From Gadus chalcogrammus (Eukaryota; Chordata; Actinopteri; Gadiformes; Gadidae), in assembly GCF_026213295.1 (NCBI RefSeq), contig NC_079418.1, positions 2,417,887 through 2,481,886 of the forward strand: a stretch of 64,000 bases of DNA, in the 5' to 3' direction. Numbering within the stretch: the first letter of the stretch is position 1; the number at the start of each line of letters is the position of its first letter. A program made the translations under genes and the position numbers. The notes below the pieces were generated by a model, which was not told where the DNA came from, did not search any database, and worked only from the letters and a program-made list of their open reading frames with translations. Shown here in pieces: positions 45,059 through 56,754 of this stretch.

Positions 45059-45277
45059 ATCTTAAATACTTTAGCTTTAATTTTACTAAAATGCCTTTTT
45101 AACTCACTTTCAATTTTACTTACTAAAAAGCCTTTTTAACTTTCTATTTTACTCATTTCTTTGCATATGTTTTCTTTTCTTTTTTAATGTATAACAATGT
45201 TTATATGTGAAGCACTTTGAGTCTGCCTTGTGTATGAAAAGTGCTATATAAATAAAGTTGCCTTGCCTTGCCTTGCC

Positions 45278-45413
45278 TTTAGCTTTTACGTTCTATCTAT
45301 TTTACTAAATTTATGCATATGTGTTATTTTCTAGTAATTAATTTTAGTGTATGACAATGTTTGTATGTGAAGCACTACTAGTACTACTAGTCTACTGTGT
45401 GTATGAAAAGTGC

Positions 45414-45444
<31 letters not shown>

Positions 45445-45475
45445 CTATATAAAGTTGCCTTGCCTTTCCTAAAAT
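45278..45475 (+). mobile_element. Older truncated LINE copy, right half
   Basis: Continuation of 39700-40079 after the younger LINE. Contains a second 3' tail (GTATGAAAAGTGCTACAT, then AAAGTTGCCTTGCC) interrupted by an (AT)n run at about 45415-45445. Confidence 0.8.
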
Positions 45476-45484
45476 ATAGTAATA

Positions 45485-45961
45485 CATATTAGGATTCATT
45501 GCAAACAGCCAGGAGGTGTCGCTTCACTTGTTTTTGAAGATAGCATTGTTCTGGATTTTGAAATATGATATGGAAGGGCGTTCCATTCAACCATGGTGCT
45601 ACATAGTACAGTGCGTTATTTTGAGTTTGTTTTGATTGATGGAATTGAGTAGTTACCACATGTCTGGTGGGGTATGTGTGCACATTAGAGCTAAGGGTGA
45701 GATTAGTAAACAGTTGGGGCTATCTAATGTATCAATGTTTTTTTCATGAAAGAAAGAAGTGATGCCATCAACCTCACGTAACCTATCAGCTAGGAGAGTT
45801 GCTCATGCATGTTTTATTTTATGGCTGCTCTCGGTGTGCATTTAAGGGTAAACCTTGCTGGTATGTTTTGTACCCATTGAAGATTCCCTAGAGTCATTTT
45901 TGTGGTACCTGACCAGACCACCGAACAATAATCTAGGTGTGACAGTACCAGGGTCTGTAGG
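45485..45961 (-). mobile_element. LINE reverse-transcriptase C-terminal fragment
   Basis: Minus strand: LVLSHLDYCSVVWSG...LQWVQNIPAR then, after breaks, PTRHVV and LKRHL-like pieces. This is the thumb/C-terminal part of a non-LTR RT distinct from the element at 40080. Decayed by frameshifts. Confidence 0.6.
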
Positions 45962-46339
45962 CAGGGCCGGCTCCGACCAATTTGGTGACCTAGGCAAGAT
46001 TTTTGCTGGCGCCCCCTACCCCTTTGGATCGCACAGTAAATTTGACTACCAATGTTCATACACTCAGAGAAACTGCAAAGCTTTGTCTTTGAGACTCTTT
46101 TATTTTAGATAGAAAATTAAACACACAATGAATCATAAATACAATATACTGTAAATAAGGTATGCAAAAAATACTGCAGACGTTAGAACTTTAAATAATT
46201 AAACACTTGAAAAACTATGTTACAAAGAAAATATTTACCGAAACCTGCCTTGAAATTCTACCGCTATTCCAACAAGTAACATCTGTCTACGTCTAGAACT
46301 GACCTCAATCTCACACCTCAACAGGCTCACCCCACCTTG

Positions 46340-49067
46340 CTAAAACCTCCCTCTTCTTGCCTTTCTTCCAGCAAACTCGTCAACAACATCATCATATGTC
46401 AGCTGGTTCGATACCACATGATTGATGCTTATGATGGCAAGACCACTTAGACGTCCTTGCACCATGGTAGCTTTGAGATATGTTTTAAAGTGTTTGAGCT
46501 TGGAGAAGCTTCGTTCGGCAGCAGCCACTGTGACAGGAAGAGTTGCAGAGATTTGCAAAGCAACCCACATATTAGGGTATATTTCTGTAAGCCTTCCATC
46601 ATGCAGGAAGGTCATGAGGTCCATGTTTGACATCTTTTTGGAAGGGAAATGTGGAAAATTCAGCATTTCCGCAGCAAGTTGCCTCCCACCAATATCTGTC
46701 TGTCCATCATGGGTCAGTGCAGCACTCAGGTTTTCACAGTGCTGTAGCTGTTCTACTTTGGTCATGTTTGGAAAGTTCAGGAGGACTCCAAACTTGCCAT
46801 TCACCTCTGCAATGTTCTGGAATCTCTCATTGAGGGAAGAGAGGGCTGTATCCACCACCACATTACAAAATGTGGTTTCCAATTTTCTTAGTGCATAATC
46901 GATAGGCTCTTCTGCAGACTCATTTCCAAAGTGCCTTTTTTTGTTGTTCTCAGGCGCTTCTGTTTAAGAACAGCTTCCACATTCATCTCCTCGCACATCT
47001 CCTTGGCAGCCGTCCGTGCATCAGAGAATCCTGTTATTCTGTAGTAGGTGAGAGAATCTGTAGTTTTCTTCAGCAGGTTGACAGCCACATCTAGCTGCAT
47101 GGATGGTGACTGCAGCAGCGCACTGACATGCTGAGTCTTGTTGAGGATGTCGTACCATATGGCTGTGCAAATGCAGAAGCGGTAAGATCCAACCTCTTCA
47201 GCCAAGGACTGGGCTTCCACTCTTACCACAGGGTCTGCAGTAGTTTCCCTCACCTCCAGAAGAGCATCTCTGATTTGTCCAGCCTGGTATTTTACAGCCT
47301 CAATGCTCTTTTATTCCCATCTGGTGTCTGACCAGGATTTGAGGGTGGTGTTAACATGTTTCAGGAGGATAGCCCATCTATGGACGGAGGCTGAGAAAAC
47401 TTTGTTAGATATCCAAAGTAGCCAACTGCATCTGGTGAGCTCTTTGCAGCATCAGCTACCGCCAGATTAAAAGTGTGGGCACCACAGGGGACAAAGAAAG
47501 CTCTCGAGTTCAGCTGAAGCAACCTAGCCTGGACACCTTTATTTTTTCCCTTCATGTTGGCTCCGTTGTCATAAGACTGTCCTCTGCAGTCTTCAAAGGG
47601 GATGTTAAGCTCCTCCAGCCTTCTGAGGATGAGAGTTGACAAACTTTCCCCTGTTGATGCCTCCGCCACAAGAAAGCCCATGAAATGTTCTTTAACTTGT
47701 GGTGTGTCTTCCAGTGAAACAATCCTAAGAATGACAGAGAGTTGCTCTTTGTGACTCAGATCTGGGGTGCAATCTAAAATAATGGAAAAATATTTGGATG
47801 CTTTGACCTTTTCCACAATTGTTTCCAGTATTTTTGAACTGATGCAGTCTATCAGTTCATTCTGTATTATTTTGCCCAGATAATGTGTGTCACTGCCAGC
47901 TCCACTTTTCATCCTACCAACATGCTGCTTCATCACAGGATCAAATTTTGCCATGAGTTCCACCTCTTTTAGAAAGTTGCCATTGACCGGTTTGTTTATG
48001 GTGTCTGTAGAGCCCCTGAAAGCAATGTTTCGTTCAGCTAAGGACGGAATTATTGCCACCAATTGAGAGAGAACATCACGCCATCTTTTTCTCTCAGCCT
48101 CAATAAGTGCCATCTCTTGCTTGTCTATGGTTAGCCCCTTTGCAAGACGCACCTCCAGATCCTTCCATGTTGCCATGTGGGCAGTGTGCTCCTGGCTGTC
48201 CTCGTGTACTTTGAGAAAATGGCTTGCATTTTTCCAGGCCTGTAGTCCTTTACTATTTAATTTGTAGTCTTTCCGAGAAAACAATTGGCAGCAGAAGCAG
48301 TGCAAGCTATCGTTCTTTTTTGAGTACATTAGCCAACTTCTTTTGATTTTTTCTCCATTGACTAAGATTCTTTTGAAATACTCATGCCGACACCTTCTCT
48401 CGTCTTTTTGTTTTGGAAATGTGTAAGTGCTTTTGATCGGATATGGTCCTCTGTGAACAAACTCTGTTCTGTCCTTCTCATTAAAAAGGGATGGCCAGTC
48501 AGCAGGGTCAATTGGTGAAGCCTTTCCTGATTCTTTGGGTGCTGAGTTGGATGGGAGAGGCACACTTGATGATGCTGCTTCTCTGGGAAGTGCTGTGGAG
48601 GAGGTTGAAGGAGCGCTTGATGCTGCTTCTCTGGGAGGTGCTGTGGAGGAGGTTGAAGGAGCGCTTGATGCTGCTTCTCTGGGAAGTGCTGTGGAGGAGG
48701 TTGAAGGAGCGATTGATGCTGCTTCTCTGGGAGGTGCTGTGGAGGAGGTTGAAGGAGCGCTTGATGCTGCTTCATCTCTGGGATGGCTAGTCAGCAGGGT
48801 CAATTGGTGAAGCCTTTCCTGATTCTTTGGGTGCTGAGTTGGATGGGAGAGGCACACTTGATGATGCTGCTTCTCTGGGAAGTGCTGTGGAGGAGGTTGA
48901 AGGAGCGCTTGAATCTGCTTCTCTGGGAGGTGCTGTGGAGGAGGTTGAAGGAGCGCTTGATGCTGCTTCTCTGGGAAGTGCTGTGGAGGAGGTTGAAGGA
49001 GCGATTGATGCTGCTTCTCTGGGAGGTGCTGTGGAGGAGGTTGAAGGAGCGCTTGATGCTGCTTCAT
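46340..49067 (-). pseudogene. hAT transposase (TTF-finger, ZMYM-like), frameshifted
   Basis: Open from 49067 to 47361 (568 codons), continuing in other frames at 47253-46888 and 46882-46340. Order: repetitive Pro/Ser/Ala N-terminus; TTF-type zinc-finger region (YPIKSTYTFPKQKDERRC, FCCQLFSRK); DUF4371-like region; RNase H-like catalytic fold (YFSIILDCTPDLSHKEQ with the first Asp, RGQSYDNGANMKG); and the hAT dimerisation domain (ATLPVTVAAAERSFSKLKHFKTY...). Breaks near 47370 and 46885 prevent one full-length protein, although the sequence is otherwise well kept. It would excise and insert hAT elements with 8-bp duplications. Confidence 0.82.
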
Positions 49068-49600
49068 CTCTGGGATGGCTAGTCAGCAGGGTCAATTGGT
49101 GAAGCCTTTCCTGATTCTTTGTGTGCTGAGTTGGATGGGAGAGGCACACTTGATGATGCTGCTTCTCTGGGAGGTGCTGTGGAGGAGGTTGAAGGAGCGC
49201 TTGATGCTGCTTCTCTGGGAGGTGCTGTGGAGGAGGCTGAAGGAGCGCTTGATGCTGCTTCTCTGGGAGGTGCTGTGGAGGAGGTTGAAGGAGCGCTTGA
49301 TGCTGCTTCTCTGGGAGGTGCTGTGGAGGAGGTTGAAGGAGCGCTTGATGCTGCTTCTCTGGGAGGTGCTGTGGAGGAGGCTGAAGGAGCGCTTGATGCT
49401 GCTTCTCTGGGAGGTGTTGTGGAGGAGGTTGAAGGAGCGCTTGATGCTGCTTCTCTGGGAGGTGCTGTGGAGGAGGTTGAAGGAGCGATTGATGCTGCTT
49501 CTCTGGGAGGTGCTGTGGAGGAGGTTGAAGGAGCGATTGATGCTGCTTCTCTGGGAGGTGCTGTGGAGGAGGTTGAAGGAGCGCTTCATAGCTGCCACAA
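48491..49600 (-). repeat. Coding minisatellite: 48-bp units in 292-bp higher-order blocks
   Basis: The 48-bp unit (16 codons, for example [16 protein letters not shown]) occurs four times in each of two blocks (48491-48782, 48783-49074) and about nine times in the third (from 49075). Each block starts with the same roughly 96-bp header. Because 292 is not a multiple of three, each block is read in a different frame, and the third block ends in a stop at 49092 in the transposase frame. Confidence 0.9.
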
Positions 49601-49810
49601 AAAAATTCAAAAGTGCATCTGGAGAGAGAAGAGTATATGTGACTATTGGGTGTATCATTCGAATCAAATAAAATATGGAAAAATTACAATAAAAATATTA
49701 GAAAATTAAGAAATGCATGATGTTTGCTAAAGGCAGTCATAAGCATAATAATAGATATGAGTTCAGATTCAAATTATTGTAAATACAATTTAATGTAGTA
49801 TGAATCTTTA

Positions 49811-50096
49811 ACTCGAAATGTTGATAGTAAAGTTGAAACATCATATCGACTTTAATCTCGACGTGTCCAATTTCCGTTTCTCTGTCAGCACGCAGACGCT
49901 CCGGGCATCCTCCCAAGCGTGCAGCGGATGACACGAAGTAGTCATCCGCTGTAGTAGTGCGGCATTGCCATCAGTGGTTGCATTGGCGGTTTGGGAGGAT
50001 GCCCGGAGCGTCTGCGTGCTGACAGAGGACCGAAAAATGGACACGTCGAGATTAAAGTCGATATGATGTTTCAACTTTATTCTCGACATTTCGAGT
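49811..50096. repeat. Foldback element, about 105-bp arms
   Basis: ACTCGAAATGTTGATAG... at 49811-49916 is repeated inverted at about 49992-50096, including GACGCTCCGGGCATCCTCCC. It lies within the hAT element. TCGAC-rich short palindromes continue to 50135. Confidence 0.85.
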
Positions 50097-50359
50097 TTAA
50101 TGTCGACATGTTGACTTTAAAGTCGACGTGTCGATTTTATTCCGTCTTTCCCTGGGCGCCAGCGGGTTTAGCTTTCTTTGACATTGTGATGTACAAAACA
50201 GGTAGCTTTGATATGCAAATAGGTAGGGGGGGGGCGGAGGAAATGGAAACTAGGGCGCTCTTTTATTTTGCATGTTATTTTATGTTGTCTAATTTTTATT
50301 TCGACATAACTACTGGTATTAAGAAATATAAACATTGAAGTTAAAGTTAGATGAATACA

Positions 50360-50412
50360 GTATTAAAAAAAAAAAAAAAAAAGAAGAAGAAGAAAAAAAA
50401 GAAGAAGAAAAT
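50360..50412. repeat. A-rich and GAA tract
   Basis: Poly(A) followed by (GAA)n-type sequence near the right end of the hAT element. Confidence 0.9.
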
Positions 50413-51595
50413 CTCATATTTTCGGCGCCCCCGGCGGATGGATGCGCCCGTAGCATTCGCCTTTACTGCCTATACCCAGAGCCGGGCCTGGGTATTGTAA
50501 CTATGACGCAAAAGGAGGGGAATTGTATTGAGCACGCGTGCGAGCGACACCCAGCTGGCCGATATCTCTAACCCGCAAGTCTGGACTACCGGATGTTTCT
50601 GCCCTTGTTTGCTTCCGGACCTGTTTAAATACCTAGTAGGCGTGGCCTATGTGACGTATTAGCCTCGGCTTCCCCACCTATATGGAAGCATATATGTTGC
50701 AAAATTCAAATGGCAATGCAATTTGCAATTACATTATGCAATTGACAATTCATTATGCAATTTTATGATGTAATTTGTAAATACGTTATTCAAAGTGTAT
50801 TTTAATATGCAAAGTTACAATGCAATCCTCAATTAAATTTGCAAAAGTTATAACAATAAAAATAGAACAACATTTTGTCAAATTCTCTGAGTTCCTTTAT
50901 TCAAATTGAAAAGCTATAGCGTCCGTCCCCGTGATTGCAATCCACTTCGCCACGCTCCGTATGTTGCGATATTCAAATGACATTTCAATCCGCAAAACGA
51001 ACGCTTTGCAAAAGATTTGGCAAAACGTTTTGCAAAACGTTTTCCAAAACGGAATCCAAAATGTTTTCCAAAAAGTCAATATGCAAAGTGGCAAACGTAT
51101 CAGCCAATCAGCGTCTGGGCGGGAACTACGTCACTTGCTCGTAATTTCCTTGTTCACGTTCGTATGTGTCATGCATTGTTTTTGTATTGAACATGAATTG
51201 TTTGTTGTATTGAACATATATTGTTTGTTGTATTGAACATGTATTGTTTGGTTTCTTCAATTACACCTCTAGTCAAGCAAACCAATATTTTATTATAAAC
51301 CTTATTATTTTATTAGCTAAATGGCATATTCATAAATGTAAATACTCGAATCAGAAACCGCTTTTTGTTGTGTTTGAGAATGAAACCAGGCAATGGGAAT
51401 GGGACAGCTATTAAAACACTTAGTGTGTGTGCTCTTTATAATATTTTTATTTAATTTAATGCTGCATTTTGTATTTTAGTGTCTGTATTTTGCATGTCTG
51501 CCATTTCTGTACCCCCTGGCTGTTGTTGTATTGCTAATTTTCAATCAAATGTATTTAAAAAAACAACAACGTTCGTATGTGTCAGGGCCCCGTTT

Positions 51596-52756
51596 CCCGA
51601 AAGCATCTTTAGCCTAAGTGGATCGCAGAGTGGGTCGTAAGAGCATCGTACAGTTTTCACACCGTTTCCCGAAAGCATCTTTGGTAACGAACGTCTTAAA
51701 AACGCTCACGAGTCACGAGTAGCTAACGAGTGCTCCAGGGTACTCGTAGGACGCTAAGAGCCTCGTTAGCCTACTATAGCCTCAGTGGCGAAGCCAGCGG
51801 ACATTCCTAGTATTGGATGCGTTTTATTATAACTCATTGGTAATGGTGTATCACGTGCGTCTGAGCCTAATGTGGGCCATTATGTTCTTAGTTTGAGAGA
51901 GACAGTCCAGGAAATGTTTGAGCAGGCAGGGCACTTAAAATGTGTGAGAGAAAGTGGGGGGGATTTGTGCAGACTGACATAGGCTACTCGTAAAACGTAG
52001 CATAAAATAATGTAAAAAAAAAAAAAAATTATAAAAAGAAATATTATATTTTTTTATAAAAAACAAGCAAAGGAGCAGGCAAAAGGCTGGGATATGGTGG
52101 GGACTGGTCACGTTGACGGGAATGTTTAGTGACATGTGGGAGGGTGGAGGGGGTTAAAAAAAAGTCTCAATCACTCTTCGACGTGCATGAAAACCAGCCG
52201 CGTAGTTATGAGGGAGGCCGTCCTCACACCGATCTTCCTCGTCGTCATCGTCCTCAATGTCCTCCGGTTCAACCAAAGCTACCCCAGCCTTAGCTGCAAT
52301 GTTGTGCAACATAGCTGTCACACATATCACAGCGCATGACTTGGCCGGCGAAAACTGGAGCCCTCCGCTGGATTTGTGAAGGCATCTAAAGCGCAACTTC
52401 CACCTCCCGATCATGCGCTCAGGATTAGGACTGCTATATATGTCGGCCTAGGCTTAATCAATTGTGTTTTAATATCTTTAGCATTCATATTATTGCAATC
52501 TATTCTTTTCGTAGGCTACTCTGCGGTTGGCCTTGATGGGGAGATATTTTAACCCTTTTTAACCCCATTTTCCTCCGACATTCCTGCGTCTCCCCCTGCG
52601 TCATAGCCCGTTTCAGCACCATGTCAGTGGACAGGTACAATCCTAAGATCGTCTTGAGTGCAGCGAATGCGCGTTCACGTTAAGAGGAGTTTCGGGAAAC
52701 GCTCCAAAGAAATTATCGATGGTTCGAAAGCTCCCTCTTTCGAACCAAACGGGGCC
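51596..52756 (-). mobile_element. Nested PIF/Harbinger remnant, TSD CAG
   Basis: 1,161 bp with ends GGCCCCGTTT / AAACGGGGCC and 3-bp duplication CAG (51593-51595, 52757-52759). Contains the C-terminal part of a Harbinger nuclease on the minus strand. Confidence 0.75.
52154..52432 (-). pseudogene. Harbinger transposase C-terminus
   Basis: The frame reads PNPERMIGRWKLRFRCLH, with the Glu of the third catalytic position, then AVICVTAMLHNIA and an acidic tail (EDIEDDDDEED). This matches the end of DDE_Tnp_4/HARBI1-like nucleases. The first two catalytic Asp residues and the Myb-like partner gene are absent. Confidence 0.75.
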
Positions 52757-53429
52757 CAGGTCAATGGTCACCAATGGAGTAGATTATTTATACGCTCCGA
52801 AGTTTGGCCGATGATCTGGAGAACAATCGTGTCGAAGACACAGATGCAGTTGATAGAGGGCGTGTTCAGGGAGATAGGATAGACGACTTATCCTCACTGG
52901 TACGTTTTGACGCCAGTGTGGTAAACAGAGACCCACCGTGGAGATACCCTTGGAGGCAATAGGAAGTGACGTAAATCCCGCCCATACGCTGATTGGCTGA
53001 TACGTTTGCCACTTTGCATATTGACTTTTTGGAAAACGTTTTGGATTACGTTTTGGAAAACGTTTTGCAAAACGTTTTGCCAAATCTTTTGCAAAGCGTT
53101 TTGCGGATTGAAATGTCAATTGAATATCGCAACACACGGAGCGTGGCGAAGTGGATTGCAATCACGGGGACGCTATAGCTTTTCAATTTGAATAAAGGAA
53201 CTCAAAGAATTTGACAAAATGTTATTCTATTTTTATTGTTATAACTTTTGCAAATTTAATTGAGGATTGCATTGTAACTTTGCATATTAAAATACACTTT
53301 GAATAACGTATTAACAAATTACATTATAAAATTGGATAATGAATTTTCAATTGCATAATGTAATGACATATTGAATTGCAAATTGCATTGCCATTTGAAT
53401 TTTGCTACATTTATGCTTCCATACACCTA

Positions 53430-54270
53430 TCTAAAGGTGCTGCCTTCGGTGGATGGAGTAGCTATTGCAGTCTTCAGTTAGGTCCTGCCATAGGCGTCGA
53501 TTACGGGGGGGACGGGGGGGACATGTCCCCCCCACTATTTGAAATACGAATTTTGTCCCCACCAGTTTTAAAAATGTGCAAACCAATTGTGATTGAAAAA
53601 ATCCCCACATACTCAACCAAAATCGTCGAGTCTAAAATCATGCGATAGGCGCGCACGAAGACATCATTTATTAGATAGGCCTAACTAATAAACCGTTGGA
53701 ACACACAAGAACGGAACCCATAGCAACGCCGGTAAACAAACCCCGACTCCCGAGAAGCCCAATCCCTATGAGCTCCCCGCGCTACGGCCATCCGGAGGCA
53801 CACAGAGCTTTTGGCCGTGATATTATCTATACAATTATATTATATTATACACTACTATTATATATAGAGCTCCGAGAGTCGCAAACGGCAACAATCACTT
53901 TCTCCTCCATGCTGCAGTACACCCCGGACTGCACTGCGCTGAGTTTGACGGTTGAATGCTGATTGGCTGTTACGTTACACATGTCACTCAGTGGCCACGC
54001 TGTTGAACGCTGATTGGCTGTCATCACGTGAAATTCGTGTCAAAGTTGAAATTTGTCGCGCCACAAATCCTTGTGAACGCGCTCGCCTGTGCACGGCGAA
54101 ATACGCGTCTATACGTTCACTTTGTATGGGATCTTGTCGTCCCGTTGCGTTTGGTGTGAACGCACTGGAGAAGTTTCAAGACAGACAGCCAAAATTGACA
54201 TTTTTATTCAGAAAATAGCCAGTCCTTTTGCTTCCTATAAAAAGCATGTTTGTGACACTGGATATCGATA
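53430..54270. other. Unclassified repeat-rich sequence
   Basis: 53490-53540 contains GGCGTCGATTACGGGGGGGA with runs of G and C, resembling the end of a dispersed fish DNA transposon. 53860-54180 has two copies of GCTGATTGGCTGT(T/C)A. No protein domain seen. Confidence 0.3.
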
Positions 54271-55034
54271 TGGATACGTCATCTAGCCTGCATGTGGAGG
54301 GCCACATAAGGTAAGAAATTGGTTTACATAAACTTTGCTGCTGGTTCTGTTTGCTCGTGAATCGTGATGACCTGGCCAAAGGTTACCCACGGTCCTAAGC
54401 GATTGTGATCTGATTCTGGTTGGTGCTCCAGTTAGTATGCATTGTATATATAGATTGCAGCTAGTAGCAGCTACACACGGTGCGATTGCTATGCCAATGT
54501 GGTTATAGTTGGTTTTGTCTGATTGAGATATGTGACGACTTGGAGCCTGGTAGGCCTATCCTGACATAAATATGTTCTCGCATAACCTGTGTGATTATCC
54601 TAAACTGAAGGGGATTTTATTTGCGGACAATTTTCTTATGATGTTGTAACGAGTGAAGTCTACAATGGTCCTTCGCAAGTGTTTACTGGTGGTCAGGATT
54701 TGGCAGATGCAATTCTCCTCTGGGTGCTTGTATTTTTCTTCTTTTTTTAATGCAGCATAACATATGCTACCAGCAGCCCTTGCTCGTCTTCAAAAGGCTG
54801 ATGCTCAGTACCTCGTTTCATTTCGTACCCCCTTTACAGTCTGGCATTGTTTGTCTGGTAAACTTTGTTGATGTCAAGATAAGTGTTAAATTGCCAACAC
54901 TGTTCTTTGTCCTGTGTGTATTAGTATTAGGCCTACATATCCCGAGCCAATACCCTGGTGTTTCCAACGCCGTTTTGCAAAACAAGCCAAAACACAAACT
55001 GTGGTTTTCAACTTTTATTGTTCGAATAGGATCT
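54271..55034 (+). other. Possible short first exon and flanking AT-rich sequence
   Basis: ATG at 54271 opens MDTSSSLHVEGHIR directly before GTAAG at 54312, which could be a first coding exon. No downstream exon was recognised, so this is speculative. The remainder to 55034 shows nothing recognisable. Confidence 0.2.
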
Positions 55035-55037
55035 TCA

Positions 55038-55790
55038 TAGGGCTGGCCCGAATGCCATTTTTCAGGCTTCGAATACTCGTTGGTTTTTCCGAGCGAATAT
55101 TCGAATACTCGTTCCAGAAAAAAACACCATCAAAAACAACATTAATAATCCTTATATACTCCCTGGAACCGATTTTGACAGTATCTGCATATTTTGTTGA
55201 AGATTGAATAGCTTTTGAACGTTAATTGGTAGGCCTAAGTAGGTTGAAGTTCCTTCGTTTTTCCCTGTGAAAGCGAACAACTGTTGCTCCGTTCCAAATC
55301 AGCTGTTCTCTGCCATCTCAGCCCTTACGGGAGCTTTTCAATTCATCCTGGAACGTGCATCTTTTCAGGGAATCTGTACAATAACTCCATAACAAATACC
55401 GAATATTGATTGTCTTATGTGTCCATATTATATCCATTATATTGACCGGGTATTCCCAAGACGCTCACGCTCTGCAGCAAGCCAGTCCCAGTTGATTGGC
55501 GCGGCGCTGTACAGCGAACGTATGCAAACAACTAAGCTAAGGTTTTAAGTATTACTTTCCTTCCAGAGATCCCGCTAATGTTGTGTTATAAAGTAGAGGG
55601 AAACAAGATATCTATTCTTCCTCCACCTCTCTCGCTTCTCTGCTTGGTGTCGCTGACGCTTATAGTTTGCCTCCCTCGCTCTGGTAAAGTCACGTACGTG
55701 GAAAAAAAAAAAGAACGAAGCTCCGAATACTGATTTAAGCTTCAAATACTAATTTTCCGAACCAGTAATCGAATATTCGAATAATTTCAA
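55038..55790. repeat. Probable hAT-derived repeat
   Basis: Starts AGGGCTGGCCCGAATGCC and carries CGAATATTCGAATA motifs at both ends in inverted orientation, as in CAGGGCTGG...-type hAT MITEs. Borders and TSD are unclear. Confidence 0.4.
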
Positions 55791-56087
55791 CACCTGACAA
55801 TACACTGTAGAGTATATTGTAATGCAGCGTTGAATGGATGAATGTTGGGCAAAATAACCTGCTGAGTACATCACATGTACATTACCAATGTAGCTAACTC
55901 CTACCCTAGCCTGATGAGCACATCACATGGCAGGCACATTACAATATAGTCAAATCTTGCTCTAACCCAACGAACACATAACACAAACATGATAATATAG
56001 TCAGGTCAAGGCCGGAGCCGAAGGCCCCATTTCCCAACCAGGCAAATGGTGGACACTCAGACAATGCACCAGTCATCCTCAAGAACG

Positions 56088-56283
56088 GGAGAGCCACATT
56101 AATTTATCACACAGGAGACACTTCGAGGAGCTCTCCCCCGTTAGGAGGAACACAAGAGATACACATGCATATACCAGGGCCTGAGAGCCACATTCATTTA
56201 TCACACAGGAGACACTTCGAGGGGCTCTCCCCCGTTAGGAGGAACACAAGAGTTACACATGCATATACCAGGGCCTGAGAGCC
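56088..56283. repeat. Tandem duplication, two units of about 98 bp
   Basis: Two copies beginning GAGAGCCACATT and ending CCAGGGCCTG differ at about four positions. Surrounding sequence (55900-56700) has no gene that I recognise; it may be LTR-like. Confidence 0.75.
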
Positions 56284-56754
56284 AAGGTCAAGCAAAAACA
56301 CACAGAACCACACACACCTCAAATGCACACACCTCATCGAGAGGAGGATACAGCATAAGACTGTATCACACAGGGACTCTTCATCTTCTTCTGAAGCAGA
56401 CCTTCCACGGAGGCGAAGCTCTGGACGAACCATCAGCGCTGATTAGGGACTTAGACATATTCGATCTCTCACGCTTTATGACTCTGCATAACCGTTGCCA
56501 CTTTACTTGATAAATCCAAGGTCCTCGTGCCGACAGACTTTATTACCTCTCCGTCTCATTTCATCTGGTCCAGTAACTAGACAGACCGTTTTTCCCCTCA
56601 TGAATAACTTACATAAGGGTACACAGCACTTTTCAGACCACACTCAAGCTTATGGTTATTGTCCCCACCACTTCTAAAAACAAACTGACGCCCGTCCTGC
56701 TTCCTTGTGGCTATGGTGACACATTAGTGCCATAAAGCACTCATGTGATAAAAC

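Larger units (their letters stand above)
40080..45277 (+). mobile_element. Full-length CR1/L2-group LINE with two intact ORFs
   Basis: About 5.2 kb with ORF1 (600 aa) and ORF2 (985 aa) both open, a 66-base inter-ORF gap, and a 3' tail of AAATAAAGTTGCCTTG followed by TTGCC repeats. TTTAGCTTTT occurs at 40070-40079 and 45278-45287 as the target duplication. Intact ORFs imply recent mobility. The target was an older copy of the same family. Confidence 0.88.
45962..50490 (-). mobile_element. hAT element with near-complete transposase
   Basis: Ends CAGGGCCGGCTC (left) and GAGCCGGGCCTG (right) are inverted, and GGCGCCCCC occurs near both ends. Minus-strand transposase covers 46340 to about 49600. 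No matching 8-bp duplication was seen at the borders, so one edge may have been altered. A foldback element lies in its right part. Confidence 0.75.
50681..53423. mobile_element. Long-TIR DNA transposon, TSD CACCTA
   Basis: 2.74 kb with about 460-bp inverted arms (50681-51137 and 52963-53423) beginning TATGGAAGCAT and ending ATGCTTCCATA. A 6-bp duplication CACCTA (50675-50680, 53424-53429) defines the borders. The arms are rich in TTTGCAAAACGTTTT-type internal palindromes. Without the nested Harbinger at 51596-52756 it is about 1.6 kb with no clear transposase, so it is non-autonomous. The 6-bp duplication is compatible with IS3EU, but this is not proven. Confidence 0.85.

Noticed and set aside
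48491..49600. CRISPR-like regular repeat spacing
   Set aside because: Units are head-to-tail with no unique spacers, and the context is a eukaryotic hAT gene.
48491..49709. Plus-strand frames of up to 198 residues over the minisatellite
   Set aside because: The 48-bp unit is open in all frames; only the minus strand joins to a recognisable transposase.
45962..50490. 8-bp target duplication for the large hAT
   Set aside because: Bases outside the termini (TCTGTAGG and GGTATTGT) do not match, so none is claimed.
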